Of a stretch of DNA of 64,000 nucleotides, positions 45,513-56,893 are shown in pieces; position 1 is the stretch's first letter, and each line of letters opens with the position of its first letter. The stretch lies in NCBI RefSeq assembly GCF_001641755.2, contig NZ_LRFG02000006.1, positions 60,000 to 123,999 of the forward strand. The letters run 5' to 3'. Source of the DNA: Microbulbifer flavimaris. Its GTDB lineage: Bacteria > Pseudomonadota > Gammaproteobacteria > Pseudomonadales > Cellvibrionaceae. The position numbers were made by a program, and so were the translations under genes. The notes under the pieces were generated by a model, which saw only the letters and a list, made by a program, of their open reading frames with translations, was not told the DNA's origin and ran no database searches.

Positions 45513-46658
45513 TCAGCCCTTTGGTTCTGCGCCCGGTTGGGGGGACGCCTGCTCGAGGGTCACCTGCTGGCCATCGCGCAGGCTTTCGTTACCACGGGTG
45601 ACCACAATTGTGTCGGCTTCAAGGCCCTGCTTGATTTCCACCAGGCCATCGAAGCCGAGTCCGGTAGTGACGCTTTGCTCGCGCACGGTGGTGGTCTTAC
45701 CCCAGGCGGCGGATTGGGCCACCCAGACGGTGACCCGGCCATCCGGGTAGCGCATCACGGCGTCCCGAGGCACCACAACCGCACTGCGCTCGGTACCCAG
45801 GCGCAGGGTGGCGGATACCGACATGCCGGCAATCAGCTCCGGCGTGCGCTCGCCGGTGATTTCGGTGCGCAACAGGAATGTGCGTGCACCACTGCGGCTC
45901 AGGGGAACCTTGTGCAGGACGCGGGCGGGAAAACGCTGCTCACCGCTGGCGTCGAATTGCAACTCCAGGGGCGTCTCTGTGCCAATGCGGCCATAGAAAC
46001 GCTGCGGTACCTCGAAGTCGGCGCGCAGGCGGCGGGCGTCCACCAGCTCGAACAGAGCGACCCCGGGCTCAACCCATTCCCCCAGTTCGGCCATGCGTTG
46101 CGCAATGGCACCGTCAAAGGGCGCGCTGACCTGGTGGCGGCGCAACAGGGCGGACTGGCGCTCGGCCTCGATCCGCGCTGCCCGCAACTCGGCTTCGCGG
46201 ATACGCACTTCCGAGGTGAGCGCCAGAACCTCGGTTTCGGAAATGTAATTGTCGCCAACCAGGGCCTGGGCCTCACCCAGACGGCGGCGACTGTCCGCCA
46301 GGGCCTCCCGGGCCTGCTCCACTTCGGCGAGCGCGGCTTCCCGTGCGATACCGTTGAGCTCCGGATCCAGCTCCAGCAGCGGCGCGCCCGTCTCGACACG
46401 GTCTCCGACATCCACATGCAGCTTGTTGACCAGCCCGGGTACCTCCACGGAGAGCATGGCCTGGCGGGGTGGTGTGAGCGTGCCGTTCACGGGGATGGTT
46501 TCGATGACGGGGCGTTGTGTTGCCGCGACTGCCTGTACCGTCACGGCGCGCTGATCTTCCTGCGCGCGGGCCTGGGGCAGCGCAAGGCCCGCAGCCACCA
46601 GTATCACGGTGATCGCGCACAGCGGTTGTGCAAGCAACAGGATGCAGAGGCGCAGCAT
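45513..46658 (-). CDS. RND efflux periplasmic adaptor (membrane fusion protein)
   Basis: 381 aa with a signal sequence (about residues 1-31). It has the barrel-sandwich halves VEVPGLVNKLHVDVGDRVETG and QVSAPFDGAIAQRMAELGEWV (shortened here to VPGLVNKLHVDVGDRV and SAPFDGAIAQRM), an alpha-hairpin between them (EQAREALADSRRRLGEAQAL), and beta-barrel and membrane-proximal domains. It bridges the permease and the outer-membrane channel. The order adaptor-permease on the minus strand is the usual operon. Confidence 0.93.
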   Translation of the reverse strand: MLRLCILLLAQPLCAITVILVAAGLALPQARAQEDQRAVTVQAVAATQRPVIETIPVNGTLTPPRQAMLSVEVPGLVNKLHVDVGDRVETGAPLLELDPELNGIAREAALAEVEQAREALADSRRRLGEAQALVGDNYISETEVLALTSEVRIREAELRAARIEAERQSALLRRHQVSAPFDGAIAQRMAELGEWVEPGVALFELVDARRLRADFEVPQRFYGRIGTETPLELQFDASGEQRFPARVLHKVPLSRSGARTFLLRTEITGERTPELIAGMSVSATLRLGTERSAVVVPRDAVMRYPDGRVTVWVAQSAAWGKTTTVREQSVTTGLGFDGLVEIKQGLEADTIVVTRGNESLRDGQQVTLEQASPQPGAEPKG

Positions 46659-46789
46659 CGGTTCCCGTTATGATTCGTTATCACGGTATGGCTGCCACTG
46701 GGCGGCAGCGCGGCCAGCGTAAGTCTAGCTCTCGTGAATCACTGTACCGGATTGCTGCAGGACCGGATCATCGGGCGGCGCGCTTTCCC

Positions 46790-47437
46790 TCAGTCAGGGA
46801 ACACCTCATCGAGGATGAACACCTGCTTTGCCGGCCCCTTCTCAGTGCTTACCTGCAACATTTTTTCCGCCACCTGGGCACCCCGAATGGGGCGGTAACG
46901 GCGCAGGCCGGGCAGGGCGCAGATCGCCGGCAGGATCCAGCTGCCGAGCTTCTCGCCCACCCGCACATGGTCACGGTCGCCGAGCAGCAGGGACGGGCGA
47001 AAGACGCTGATACGCGGGAAGGGCAGCCGGGAAACCGCGTCTTCCAGCTCTCCTTTCATTTTCAGGTAGGCGTTGCGGCTACTTGCATTGGCACCACTGG
47101 ATGAGACCAGCAGGTAGTGTTCTACCCCTGCCCGTGCAGCCAGTCGCGCGGCCTCAAGCTGGTAGTCCACATCCACTCTGCGTTGCGCCGCCAGTGAGCC
47201 GGCCTGTCGCCGCGTAGTGCCCAGGCAGGAGAACAGCATGTCCGCATGGAAAAGCGCGGCATGGTCCTGCAGTCGCTCGAAATCCACCACTGTGTTTTCG
47301 ACCTTGGGGGAGGGGTGGGGCATTGGTCGCCGTGTCAGCGTCACCACTTTGCTGAAATGGGCCGACCCGGCGAGCTGGTTGGTCAGGTGGGTGCCAATGA
47401 GTCCAGTGGCCCCGATGATGAGTGCTTCGCTTGCCAT
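46790..47437 (-). CDS. NAD(P)-binding Rossmann protein, HTATIP2/YwnB-like atypical SDR
   Basis: 215 aa. The glycine-rich nucleotide motif is GATGLIG at the N-terminus. SSSGANASSRNAYLKMKGELE contains the Ser and YxxxK-like catalytic region (Tyr and Lys in AYLKMKG). The group often modifies or protects sugar-nucleotide or quinone substrates, but nothing local defines it. Short intergenic spaces lie on both sides. Confidence 0.85.
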   Translation of the reverse strand: MASEALIIGATGLIGTHLTNQLAGSAHFSKVVTLTRRPMPHPSPKVENTVVDFERLQDHAALFHADMLFSCLGTTRRQAGSLAAQRRVDVDYQLEAARLAARAGVEHYLLVSSSGANASSRNAYLKMKGELEDAVSRLPFPRISVFRPSLLLGDRDHVRVGEKLGSWILPAICALPGLRRYRPIRGAQVAEKMLQVSTEKGPAKQVFILDEVFPD

Positions 47438-47572
47438 GATCGAGTGGATACTTCCTGTCTATGCCGGGTGGACTTGGAACAAGCAAGTCAATGCCCCCGG
47501 TGTCTATCTTTTTAATCGGTTGATGATTTTCTCAAACCCCGGCGGGCAGGAATAGCCTTGGTCGAGTCATTG

Positions 47573-48001
47573 TTACTCAGCTTGCCTGCGCATTTCCTCC
47601 CTGCGCATTGGCATGCTGTCAATGAGGGAGAAGATGGCCTCCAGATCCAGTGACCTTGCGCGGGCCTTGACGCCACCATCCTTGCCGATCAGGACGACAT
47701 TGGTCCCCTGATCCGCAAAATAGCGCTCGAGTATGTTGGGGGTGAACTGCTTCGAGACTGTCCCCGCATGATTCGTTCTGATCCCCTCTGCGGTGATCAG
47801 AAACCAGAGCAGGTGACGTTCGGAGATTGCGGTTTCGGCTGCGCGCAGTTGATGCTCGGCATCAGGTGCGGCCTTCGGGCTGCGTACAAGCAGAATGCGA
47901 TTCTGCCATTGCAGGGGGGAGAGGTTTTCCATTCCTTCGTCTTCAGCGTTGCCCGCCTGGGCCAGCAATAAGCATAGGGTGGTAAAGACCAGTGACTTCA
48001 C
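47573..48001 (-). CDS. Secreted DUF4174-domain protein
   Basis: 142 aa from a GTG at 48001. This start gives a clean signal peptide (MKSLVFTTLCLLLAQAGNA-ED) and has GGGAG 9 bases upstream, so it is better than the ATG at 48022, which has no ribosome-binding site. The mature part (NRILLVRSPKAAP, GTNVVLIGKDGGVKAR) resembles the thioredoxin-fold-like DUF4174 family without redox cysteines. Periplasmic; function unknown. Confidence 0.8.
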   Translation of the reverse strand: MKSLVFTTLCLLLAQAGNAEDEGMENLSPLQWQNRILLVRSPKAAPDAEHQLRAAETAISERHLLWFLITAEGIRTNHAGTVSKQFTPNILERYFADQGTNVVLIGKDGGVKARARSLDLEAIFSLIDSMPMRREEMRRQAE

Positions 48002-48094
48002 TGAACAGCTCCCGTATTGCATCGACAGGGAAGAGAGAGAAGACCTTGCGGCGACCGCAGGTGCCGAGGATTCGGGGCATCAGGGACGAGACCA

Positions 48095-48646
48095 TTACGG
48101 CTCGACAGACCGGTCTTCTTTGGTGGTCTGGTTAAGATAGCGTCGAATATATGGTTTGTGGGGGTAGAGGATATCCTCCGGCAGGGCGTCCCGGTCAAAG
48201 AAGCGGAAATCTGCAATTTCTGCGTCGCGGATGCTGATCTCGCCGCCCTGCAGGCGGCCGCGAATCGCGATATTGATAATCTCAGACCTGGGTACCTTGG
48301 TGACCTCGAGCACCTCGAAATCCTCGAGTTCAATGCCCATCTCCTCGCGCAGCTCCCGCTGCGCTGATTCCTCAAAAGACTCGTGCCGATCCATCCAGCC
48401 CCCGGGAAGCGACCACTTGTCCTGGTAGGAATGTTTCACCAGCAGCAACTGATTATCCCGTTCGACGAAATAGATCATGCCCACCACGAACTTGTCGGCC
48501 ACGGTATAAGAGATATCCCAGCGGACGCTGGGGGAGAGACGACGATAGATTTCGTACTTGAGACCCGGAAAGAGGAAAAAGACCAGGGCGGTGAGTAATC
48601 CCAGCAGGAACAGGGCGAGGGCCGCTTTTTTTAGGAGAGAACGCAT
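48095..48646 (-). CDS. Membrane-anchored Nudix hydrolase
   Basis: 183 aa. An N-terminal transmembrane helix (ALALFLLGLLTALVFFLF) precedes the Nudix domain. The box reads GGWMDRHESFEESAQRELREEMGIEL, shown here as GG...ESFEESAQRELREEMG, with all catalytic Glu and Arg in place. Preceding LPGG and a KHSYQDKW element are typical of Nudix enzymes of broad specificity. The membrane anchor is unusual for a nucleotide hydrolase and suggests action at the membrane face. Substrate not determined. Confidence 0.87.
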   Translation of the reverse strand: MRSLLKKAALALFLLGLLTALVFFLFPGLKYEIYRRLSPSVRWDISYTVADKFVVGMIYFVERDNQLLLVKHSYQDKWSLPGGWMDRHESFEESAQRELREEMGIELEDFEVLEVTKVPRSEIINIAIRGRLQGGEISIRDAEIADFRFFDRDALPEDILYPHKPYIRRYLNQTTKEDRSVEP

Positions 48647-51289
<2,643 letters not shown>

Positions 51290-51316
51290 CTTCCGCTCGC
51301 AGTATGCGACGACTCG

Positions 51317-51341
51317 AAGGGCGACCATTGGTCGCCCTTTT
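51317..51341 (+). terminator. Intrinsic terminator after katG
   Basis: AAGGGCGACC and GGTCGCCCTT pair perfectly around a 3-base loop and are followed by TTCTG. It may also serve the convergent DUF2784 gene on the other strand. Confidence 0.85.
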
Positions 51342-51409
51342 CTGTTCTGGCACAGGAAATCATCACTCCTGCTGGCCTAATTGCCAGGGCGCGGCAAGGA
51401 TGATCCGGC

Positions 51410-51832
51410 TCATTGTCCCTGGTTTTTACCTCGAATAAACGGTCGAGGGCGTACCCAGTACCAACTGACCAGTACAAGCGCTCCAAACGCGGTGTAGCAG
51501 AGTACAAATACCCAGTCGGGGAAGCGGTAGTAGAGCAGGGTACCTAGCCAGTGGGCGATGAAACTGCCCGCGTAAACGGTATCGCCCGCGCGCTCCCGCA
51601 GCGCCATTTCCCAGATGGTCAGTGGACAGATGGCACCAAGCCATGCCTGCAGCACCACCACGCCAATCGCGGCCAGGTGCGCCAGCCTGAACCAGGGATT
51701 GCGTACCCAGCGCCAATTGCGTGTGTTTCCCACAAGAATCAACACAAGCCCGCATACCACGAATACAACGAACAGGAAGTGGGTAACGAGAATGAGGTCG
51801 GCCGCCAGTAGATAGAGCGCTTGCTGAGCCAT
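51410..51832 (-). CDS. DUF2784-family small membrane protein
   Basis: 140 aa with four hydrophobic helices and the DUF2784 signature (DLILVTHFLFVVFVV, GAICPLTIWE). Function unknown. It begins 3 bases after the end of the upstream gene and is the last of four coupled genes. Confidence 0.87.
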   Translation of the reverse strand: MAQQALYLLAADLILVTHFLFVVFVVCGLVLILVGNTRNWRWVRNPWFRLAHLAAIGVVVLQAWLGAICPLTIWEMALRERAGDTVYAGSFIAHWLGTLLYYRFPDWVFVLCYTAFGALVLVSWYWVRPRPFIRGKNQGQ

Positions 51833-51835
51833 TGA

Positions 51836-52549
51836 TCAGTCTATTGCGTGTCCGTTTCTGTCAGAGGAGAGCTGCACCTCGCCACTACCGGTGGCGGATT
51901 TGCAACCCAGTGCAATGAGTATCATTGCGGTCAGGAATAGTAATGGTATTGCCCAGGGCAGCTGCAGGGCGAGAAGAGTGAGGCCGGACACAACGAGCCA
52001 TAACAGTGGAATCATGGCAGCGAGCCACAGGGCGATACCTCTCAGTGAGTGAAGGAGCAGGCCCAGTGTGAACAATGCGGTAGGGTCCGGGTGAATGCCG
52101 AATACTTCCCCCTGCCACCGGGAATAGCCTGCCAGCGGTGCGATGAGCGGGTAGGCGATCAGGCCGAGCGCAGCAATCAATAACCCGAAAAGCCACCACT
52201 GCCGTTCGCCGGCAGCTTCCCCATCCAAACCAGGGCCGGTAACACCGATAAGCGCCAGAATGCCCGCCTCAATCCAGAAGGCCCAGCCGAGATAATGCCC
52301 TGCCCAGTTGAGTTCGGCATAGCGCTGTAGCAGGAATGCACTGCCTACAAAAATCCAGACTGGAGTAACCAGTAACAGAGCGAGCCGTTTCCGATGCAGT
52401 AGCGCCAGGACGAGGGCAGCAACTCCAGCAGCCAGTGCCAGAAGATGCAGGGGCCAGAGGGTCTCGCTGGTGCGCTCCAGCAGGCGCAGATAGATATCTG
52501 CTGTGAAGGGAATGAAGTCCTGCAGGCGATAGCTGGACCAGTCGTTCAT
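51836..52549 (-). CDS. DUF6064-like membrane protein
   Basis: 237 aa with six or seven hydrophobic helices; it starts MNDWSSYRLQDFIPF, the pattern I associate with DUF6064. Function unknown. The ATG at 52549 overlaps the stop of the aldo-keto reductase gene (ATGA). The longer frame upstream overlaps that gene and is not used. Confidence 0.82.
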   Translation of the reverse strand: MNDWSSYRLQDFIPFTADIYLRLLERTSETLWPLHLLALAAGVAALVLALLHRKRLALLLVTPVWIFVGSAFLLQRYAELNWAGHYLGWAFWIEAGILALIGVTGPGLDGEAAGERQWWLFGLLIAALGLIAYPLIAPLAGYSRWQGEVFGIHPDPTALFTLGLLLHSLRGIALWLAAMIPLLWLVVSGLTLLALQLPWAIPLLFLTAMILIALGCKSATGSGEVQLSSDRNGHAID

Positions 52550-53478
52550 AGGGACTCGATATAGCGTGCCATTCGCTGCCGGCAGTCCGCGGATGGCATC
52601 GGGGTATGGCCCGCGCGCATGTTCTCGTTGAGGTGCTCGACTTTTGTCGTGGCGGGAATCGCGCAGTGCACTGCCGGGTGACTGACAATGAATTTCAACA
52701 GGAAGTCCGCCCAGGTACGGCAACCGCATTCTTCCGTGGACCACTCGGGCACTTTTTCCCGCCGCTTGAGGCCCTTGATCAGGTTGCCGCCATCGTAGGG
52801 GCGGTTGGCGATCACGGCGATGCCGCGCTCGCGGGCCAGGGGCAGAAGCCGCGCTTCGACTTCCCGGTGGGTAATGTTATAGGTGAGCTGGGCAAAGTCG
52901 ATGTCTTCGCTCGCCATGACCTGCTCGAACTCACGGTGGCGCCGCCCGTGGGAAGTGGTAATGCCGATGTAGCGGATCTTGCCGGCCGCCTTCATTTCCC
53001 GCAGGGCCGCCAGGTGCTCGCGCCAGTCATTCAGGTTGTGTATCTGCACCAGGTCGAATTCCTGTATGCCCCATCTTTCGGCCAGTTGGGCGACTTGCTC
53101 CCGGGCGGTGCCTCCCGCCGGGCTCCACACTTTCTCGGCGGAAAACAGGGAGTCGGGTTTGCCAAGTTTTTTCAGGGCATAGCCGATAACATCCGGCGCG
53201 GATCCATACATGGGGGAGGAGTCAATCAGCCCGCCACCGTGCTGAAAGAATGCCTCGACCACTTTGGTGCGTGCATCCAGCAGCTTTGGATCGTCGCCGA
53301 CATTGAAGGTACGCCAGGTGCCCAGGCCGATCACCGGCAGCTGTTCGCCGCTGGCGGGAATGGACTTTTTGAAAAGGGGATTGCTGGCGGCCATCAGTGG
53401 GCTGCCGGGAAGCCAGAGTGAGGCAAGCCCGGCGCCAAGCAACTTCAGCGCCTGTCTGCGATTGCAGCGGTCTGTCAT
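52546..53478 (-). CDS. Tat-exported aldo/keto reductase
   Basis: 310 aa with a twin-arginine signal (NRRQALKLLGAGLASLWLPG) and an AKR TIM-barrel. The catalytic set appears as Asp and Tyr in LIDSSPMYGS, Lys in SAEKVW and His in LVQIHNLND. Tat export implies folding with NADP(H) before export, which is odd because the periplasm lacks a nicotinamide pool; it may have another role. Overlaps of 4 bases at both ends couple it to its neighbours. Confidence 0.9.
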   Translation of the reverse strand: MTDRCNRRQALKLLGAGLASLWLPGSPLMAASNPLFKKSIPASGEQLPVIGLGTWRTFNVGDDPKLLDARTKVVEAFFQHGGGLIDSSPMYGSAPDVIGYALKKLGKPDSLFSAEKVWSPAGGTAREQVAQLAERWGIQEFDLVQIHNLNDWREHLAALREMKAAGKIRYIGITTSHGRRHREFEQVMASEDIDFAQLTYNITHREVEARLLPLARERGIAVIANRPYDGGNLIKGLKRREKVPEWSTEECGCRTWADFLLKFIVSHPAVHCAIPATTKVEHLNENMRAGHTPMPSADCRQRMARYIESL

Positions 53479-53918
53479 GGAACCTCCGGTTTGAGCGTGT
53501 CAGGGCGCCGGAGCGCAGTTCCCAGCAGCAGGACAAAGCATGCCAGCACAAACACTTTATTGACAAACCAGTTGGTGCGCCAGATTGTCCAGTCCGGATC
53601 TGACAGAAACCAGATGAAAAAGCCGACAATAATGGCGATCTCAATCACTGAAACAGCGATGGCCAGCCTGTAGGTGTAGCTGGGACGAGCCAGTAATGCC
53701 CAACCAAGCCAGATATGTATCAGGGGCCAGAAATCCCAGAAGACATGTGTGGCGATTGGTTCCGCAGTTGCCAGGGCAAAGCCGATCGGGAAGAGGTATT
53801 TAATGAAAATGGACCAGGCCGCGAGAATAAACAGGAAATGGGCGAGGAAACTGGTCCAGTGATTGGATGGGTTTTGACCGGGGGTTGAGTGGGGCATGTG
53901 AGAAGACTGCTCCATCAA
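53475..53918 (-). CDS. Four-helix membrane protein, function unknown
   Basis: 147 aa with about four hydrophobic segments (FLFILAAWSIFIKYLFP, HIWLGWALLA, VSVIEIAIIVGFFIWFL, VFVLACFVLLLG). It is the first gene of the four-gene coupled operon that runs down to 51410, overlapping the aldo-keto reductase start by ATGA. I do not recognise the family. Confidence 0.78.
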   Translation of the reverse strand: MMEQSSHMPHSTPGQNPSNHWTSFLAHFLFILAAWSIFIKYLFPIGFALATAEPIATHVFWDFWPLIHIWLGWALLARPSYTYRLAIAVSVIEIAIIVGFFIWFLSDPDWTIWRTNWFVNKVFVLACFVLLLGTALRRPDTLKPEVP

Positions 53919-54068
53919 TAAATTCTGTCGGGTTGGAGCAGTGACGATAACCGGTTAGGCAGGGCGGCGAAAGGTTGCGCAACCGAGCGCGGGGAAAGCG
54001 TGGAAGATTCCGGTTACTGTTTTCCCCGGCCCGTGTATTTCGCTCAAACTGTATTCGGCCCGAAAGTC

Positions 54069-54725
54069 TTACTGGTTCGGTGCCTTGGTAAAGCGCAGGT
54101 AGGGCAGCTTGATATCCAGATCACCAAACTTTTCCTTCGCCTGCTCATCGTTGAGGCTGAGGGCAACAATCACATCCTGGCCCGGTGCCCAGTTGGCGGG
54201 TGTCGCAATCGGCGCTCCATCCGTGGCCTGTACCGCATCCAGTGCGCGCAGAATCTCCGCAAAGTTGCGGCCTACAGACATCGGGTAAGACATGGTCAGG
54301 CGAATTTTTTTGTCCGGCCCAATAATGAAAACGGTGCGGACAGTGGCACTGTCTGCCGGGGTGCGGCCATCGGGAAGGTAGGCATCGGCAGGCAGCATGT
54401 TGTAAAGCTTGGAGACTTTCAGTGATGTGTCATCAATGATCGGGAAGTTGGCGGGCGCACTGGCAAAGGCTTCAATGTCTTTCTGCCACTTTTTGTGATC
54501 CTCGACGCTGTCTACTGAGACTCCCATTACTTTCGTGTTGCGTTTCTCGAACTCTGCCGCGAGTTTTGCCACAGCGCCAAACTCGGTGGTGCAGACTGGC
54601 GTAAAATCCTTCGGATGAGAAAACAGGATCGCATAGCTGTCCCCGATCCAGTCGTGGAGGGAAAGCTTGCCGGCAGTGGAATCTGCCGTGAAGTCCGGGG
54701 CGGTATCATTGATGCGTAGTGACAT
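54069..54725 (-). CDS. 1-Cys peroxiredoxin (Prx6 type)
   Basis: 218-aa thiol peroxidase. The peroxidatic Cys is in FTPVCTTEFG, and no resolving Cys follows in the C-terminal dimerisation domain. The Prx6 family tail (ANWAPGQDVIVALSLNDEQA, GDLDIKLPYLRFT) is present. The ATG at 54725 (MSLRINDTAPDF) is the family start; the upstream frame extension of 36 codons is ignored. It stands alone. Confidence 0.94.
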   Translation of the reverse strand: MSLRINDTAPDFTADSTAGKLSLHDWIGDSYAILFSHPKDFTPVCTTEFGAVAKLAAEFEKRNTKVMGVSVDSVEDHKKWQKDIEAFASAPANFPIIDDTSLKVSKLYNMLPADAYLPDGRTPADSATVRTVFIIGPDKKIRLTMSYPMSVGRNFAEILRALDAVQATDGAPIATPANWAPGQDVIVALSLNDEQAKEKFGDLDIKLPYLRFTKAPNQ

Positions 54726-55186
54726 AGATTGAAATCCTCCATTGATTATCATTGCACTTGTGAGTCCACTGCGTCTGGCTGCAAAGCCCGCACAAGTGGA
54801 CTTGAGGGTATGTAGGTGGGGGCAAAAGATCAATGATCAACGCAGTGAATGAGCACGGAAGGTCTCCGCAGCGCCGCTGCATCTGGGTCCACGGCGGCTC
54901 GTGCGCCGCAGCCTCGATGCCGTCAAAAAAGCAACTTCACCGCAGATAAGCTCCCAGCTTTCCCGGTTAAGTTTTGAACACATCTCCTCTCTGGTGCTCG
55001 TCCTGTCGATGGCCGGACGGTCGCGCTGGCGGTTTGTCCGCGACCAGCGACTTCTGTATAAATATGCAGTATTCCCCTGATGAGAAGCGTGACCTTTGGT
55101 CGTGATTCAGTCCGCCCCTTTCGGGCGCTTTCAGGTTGCAAACTCAGCACATCCCGTAATCAGCCACGAACGATAAGCAGTAGAGT
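54726..55186. other. Intergenic region upstream of the FAN1 operon
   Basis: About 460 bases between divergent genes. No credible coding frame or RNA gene is seen. It contains the LexA-like box at 55054-55069, which overlaps a possible -10 element (TATAAA). Confidence 0.5.
55054..55069 (+). promoter_or_regulatory. LexA (SOS)-like box upstream of fan1
   Basis: CTGTATAAATATGCAG fits the gammaproteobacterial SOS box CTGT-N8-ACAG with one mismatch (GCAG for ACAG) and an AT-rich spacer. It lies 117 bases before the fan1 ATG, overlapping a possible -10. If real, it would place the nuclease-helicase operon under SOS control (inference). Confidence 0.55.
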
Positions 55187-56893
55187 ATGGCCGCCCCTGT
55201 TGAACTGGCCCCGGATTATTACCTGAGGAACTTCCAGGCCCTGGTGGACTTTGTGGTAAACCGCTACGAGCCGCTGCTATCCGCTCCGGAGCGGGAGTTC
55301 TATCGCACTTTCAAGGGGCTGGAGATCAACAGCCAACGGCTCTATGTGCGCTTGTTGTCCCGCAAGGGTGTGCCGACTTCAGCCGGGGCGCTGTTCCGCC
55401 AGAGCAAGCTGGCTTACGCCGAGATCGATGATCTGGCTGGTGCCGCAGAGCGGCTGGTTGAGGCGGGCCTGTTGTGGCGAAACCCGCCATTACCGCCCGC
55501 CGACCTCCTGCCTCTGTTCAGCAAAGCCGAACTGCTCGCCATCAGCCCGACGCCGCTGCCCAGGGGGCTGAAGCGTCAGGCCCTGGAGGAGCGATTGCTG
55601 GAGCAGGGCGTAGAGCAGTCTCAATTACTGGCTGGCCCGGCGGAACAGGAGTCGCTGCTGGCGGTGCAAGGGGCGGAGCACTTCAGGACCTTCAAGTTGT
55701 GCTTTTTTGGCAACTTGCGTCAGGACCTTACCGACTACGTATTACGGGATCTGGGGCTATACCGCTTTGAGGCCTATCCCCTGGATCAAGAATGCCTGCC
55801 TTTCCAGAGCCGGGCGCAAATCGAGCAGCACCTGCGGTACTACGAGTGCCTGGATGAACTGGAAAGTGCCCTGAACGACGGGGAGGAAGCGATTCTGGCG
55901 CTGGCGCAGCAACTGCCCCCCGGAATCGATGGCGATGCCACCCTACATCGGCGCCTGGACCGCCTGCGTCTGACACTGGCCCGACAATTGGAGCGACTGG
56001 AAGCATTGCAGGCTGCCGACCGGCTCTACCGGCAATGCCATCGCCCGCCCGCCAGGGAGCGCCGGGCACGCATCGCCGTCCAGCGTGGCGATATCGAATC
56101 CGGACTTGCCCTGTGCCGGGAGATCATCGCCTCACCCCACAATGAGGCCGAGCAGGTGTTTGCGGAGAGCTTTGGCTACCGCACGGCCAAGCGCGCAAAG
56201 CGCCTCAGGGACTGGCAGGCTCCCGAACGCTACCAAGCCCCAACCGAGACGGTCGCATTACCGCCGGCCCCGGAGCGCGTAGAGCTGATGGCCGCGGCCT
56301 TCCTGCAGGCGGCCGGATCGGAAGCGGAGGGCGGCTCGTCATCCGGCCCGGAACTGCACCAGTGCTTTTATGTAGAGAACACCCTGTTCAAAGGTGTCTT
56401 GGGGCTGTTTGTATGGGACATTCTGTTCGCGCCGGTCCCCGGGGCATTCTTCAATCCCTTCCAGGCGGCGCCGAGTGATTTTCGCACCCCTGACTTTTAT
56501 CCATTGCGGCGGGCGGCATTCGAGCGGCGACTCAGCGAACTCAAGAGCGAGACCCTGGCGCAACGGGTGTGGCTGCACTACCGCGAGAAATGGGGCCTCG
56601 CCAACCCGCTGGTAGCCTGGGAGGCCCTCTCTGAACCGCTGCTGGAACTGGCTCTGGCCCGTATCCCCCCCGACCACTGGCGCCAGCTCTTCAGGCGCCT
56701 GCTGAACGATATCGAGCATCATCGCAATGGCCTGCCGGATCTCATCCTGTTCCCGGCGGCGGGGAGCTATGAGCTGGTGGAAGTGAAAGGGCCCGGTGAT
56801 CGCCTGCAACAGAATCAGCAGCGCTGGCTGGCATTCTTTGCCCGTCACCAGATTCCGCACCGGGTGCTGCACGTCGAGTGGGAGCAGCCTTGA
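55187..56893 (+). CDS. fan1: FAN1-type VRR-NUC structure-specific nuclease
   Basis: 568 aa, the size of bacterial FAN1 homologues. FAN1 removes a few nucleotides at a time from 5' flaps and traverses interstrand crosslinks. The C-terminal VRR-NUC domain carries Asp518 in GLPDLILF and Glu532 with Lys534 in LVEVKG. The N-terminal part starts with the SAP-like/DNA-binding region (EREFYRTFKGLEINSQRLYVRLLSRKG, shortened: FYRTFKGLEINSQRLY). It overlaps the next gene by 16 bases, so the two are co-translated. Confidence 0.93.
   Translation: MAAPVELAPDYYLRNFQALVDFVVNRYEPLLSAPEREFYRTFKGLEINSQRLYVRLLSRKGVPTSAGALFRQSKLAYAEIDDLAGAAERLVEAGLLWRNPPLPPADLLPLFSKAELLAISPTPLPRGLKRQALEERLLEQGVEQSQLLAGPAEQESLLAVQGAEHFRTFKLCFFGNLRQDLTDYVLRDLGLYRFEAYPLDQECLPFQSRAQIEQHLRYYECLDELESALNDGEEAILALAQQLPPGIDGDATLHRRLDRLRLTLARQLERLEALQAADRLYRQCHRPPARERRARIAVQRGDIESGLALCREIIASPHNEAEQVFAESFGYRTAKRAKRLRDWQAPERYQAPTETVALPPAPERVELMAAAFLQAAGSEAEGGSSSGPELHQCFYVENTLFKGVLGLFVWDILFAPVPGAFFNPFQAAPSDFRTPDFYPLRRAAFERRLSELKSETLAQRVWLHYREKWGLANPLVAWEALSEPLLELALARIPPDHWRQLFRRLLNDIEHHRNGLPDLILFPAAGSYELVEVKGPGDRLQQNQQRWLAFFARHQIPHRVLHVEWEQP

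Noticed and set aside
43981..45750. 589-codon plus-strand frame opposite the RND permease
   Set aside because: It is a low-complexity, His/Gly/Gln-rich shadow of a high-GC gene; the permease on the other strand has all family motifs.
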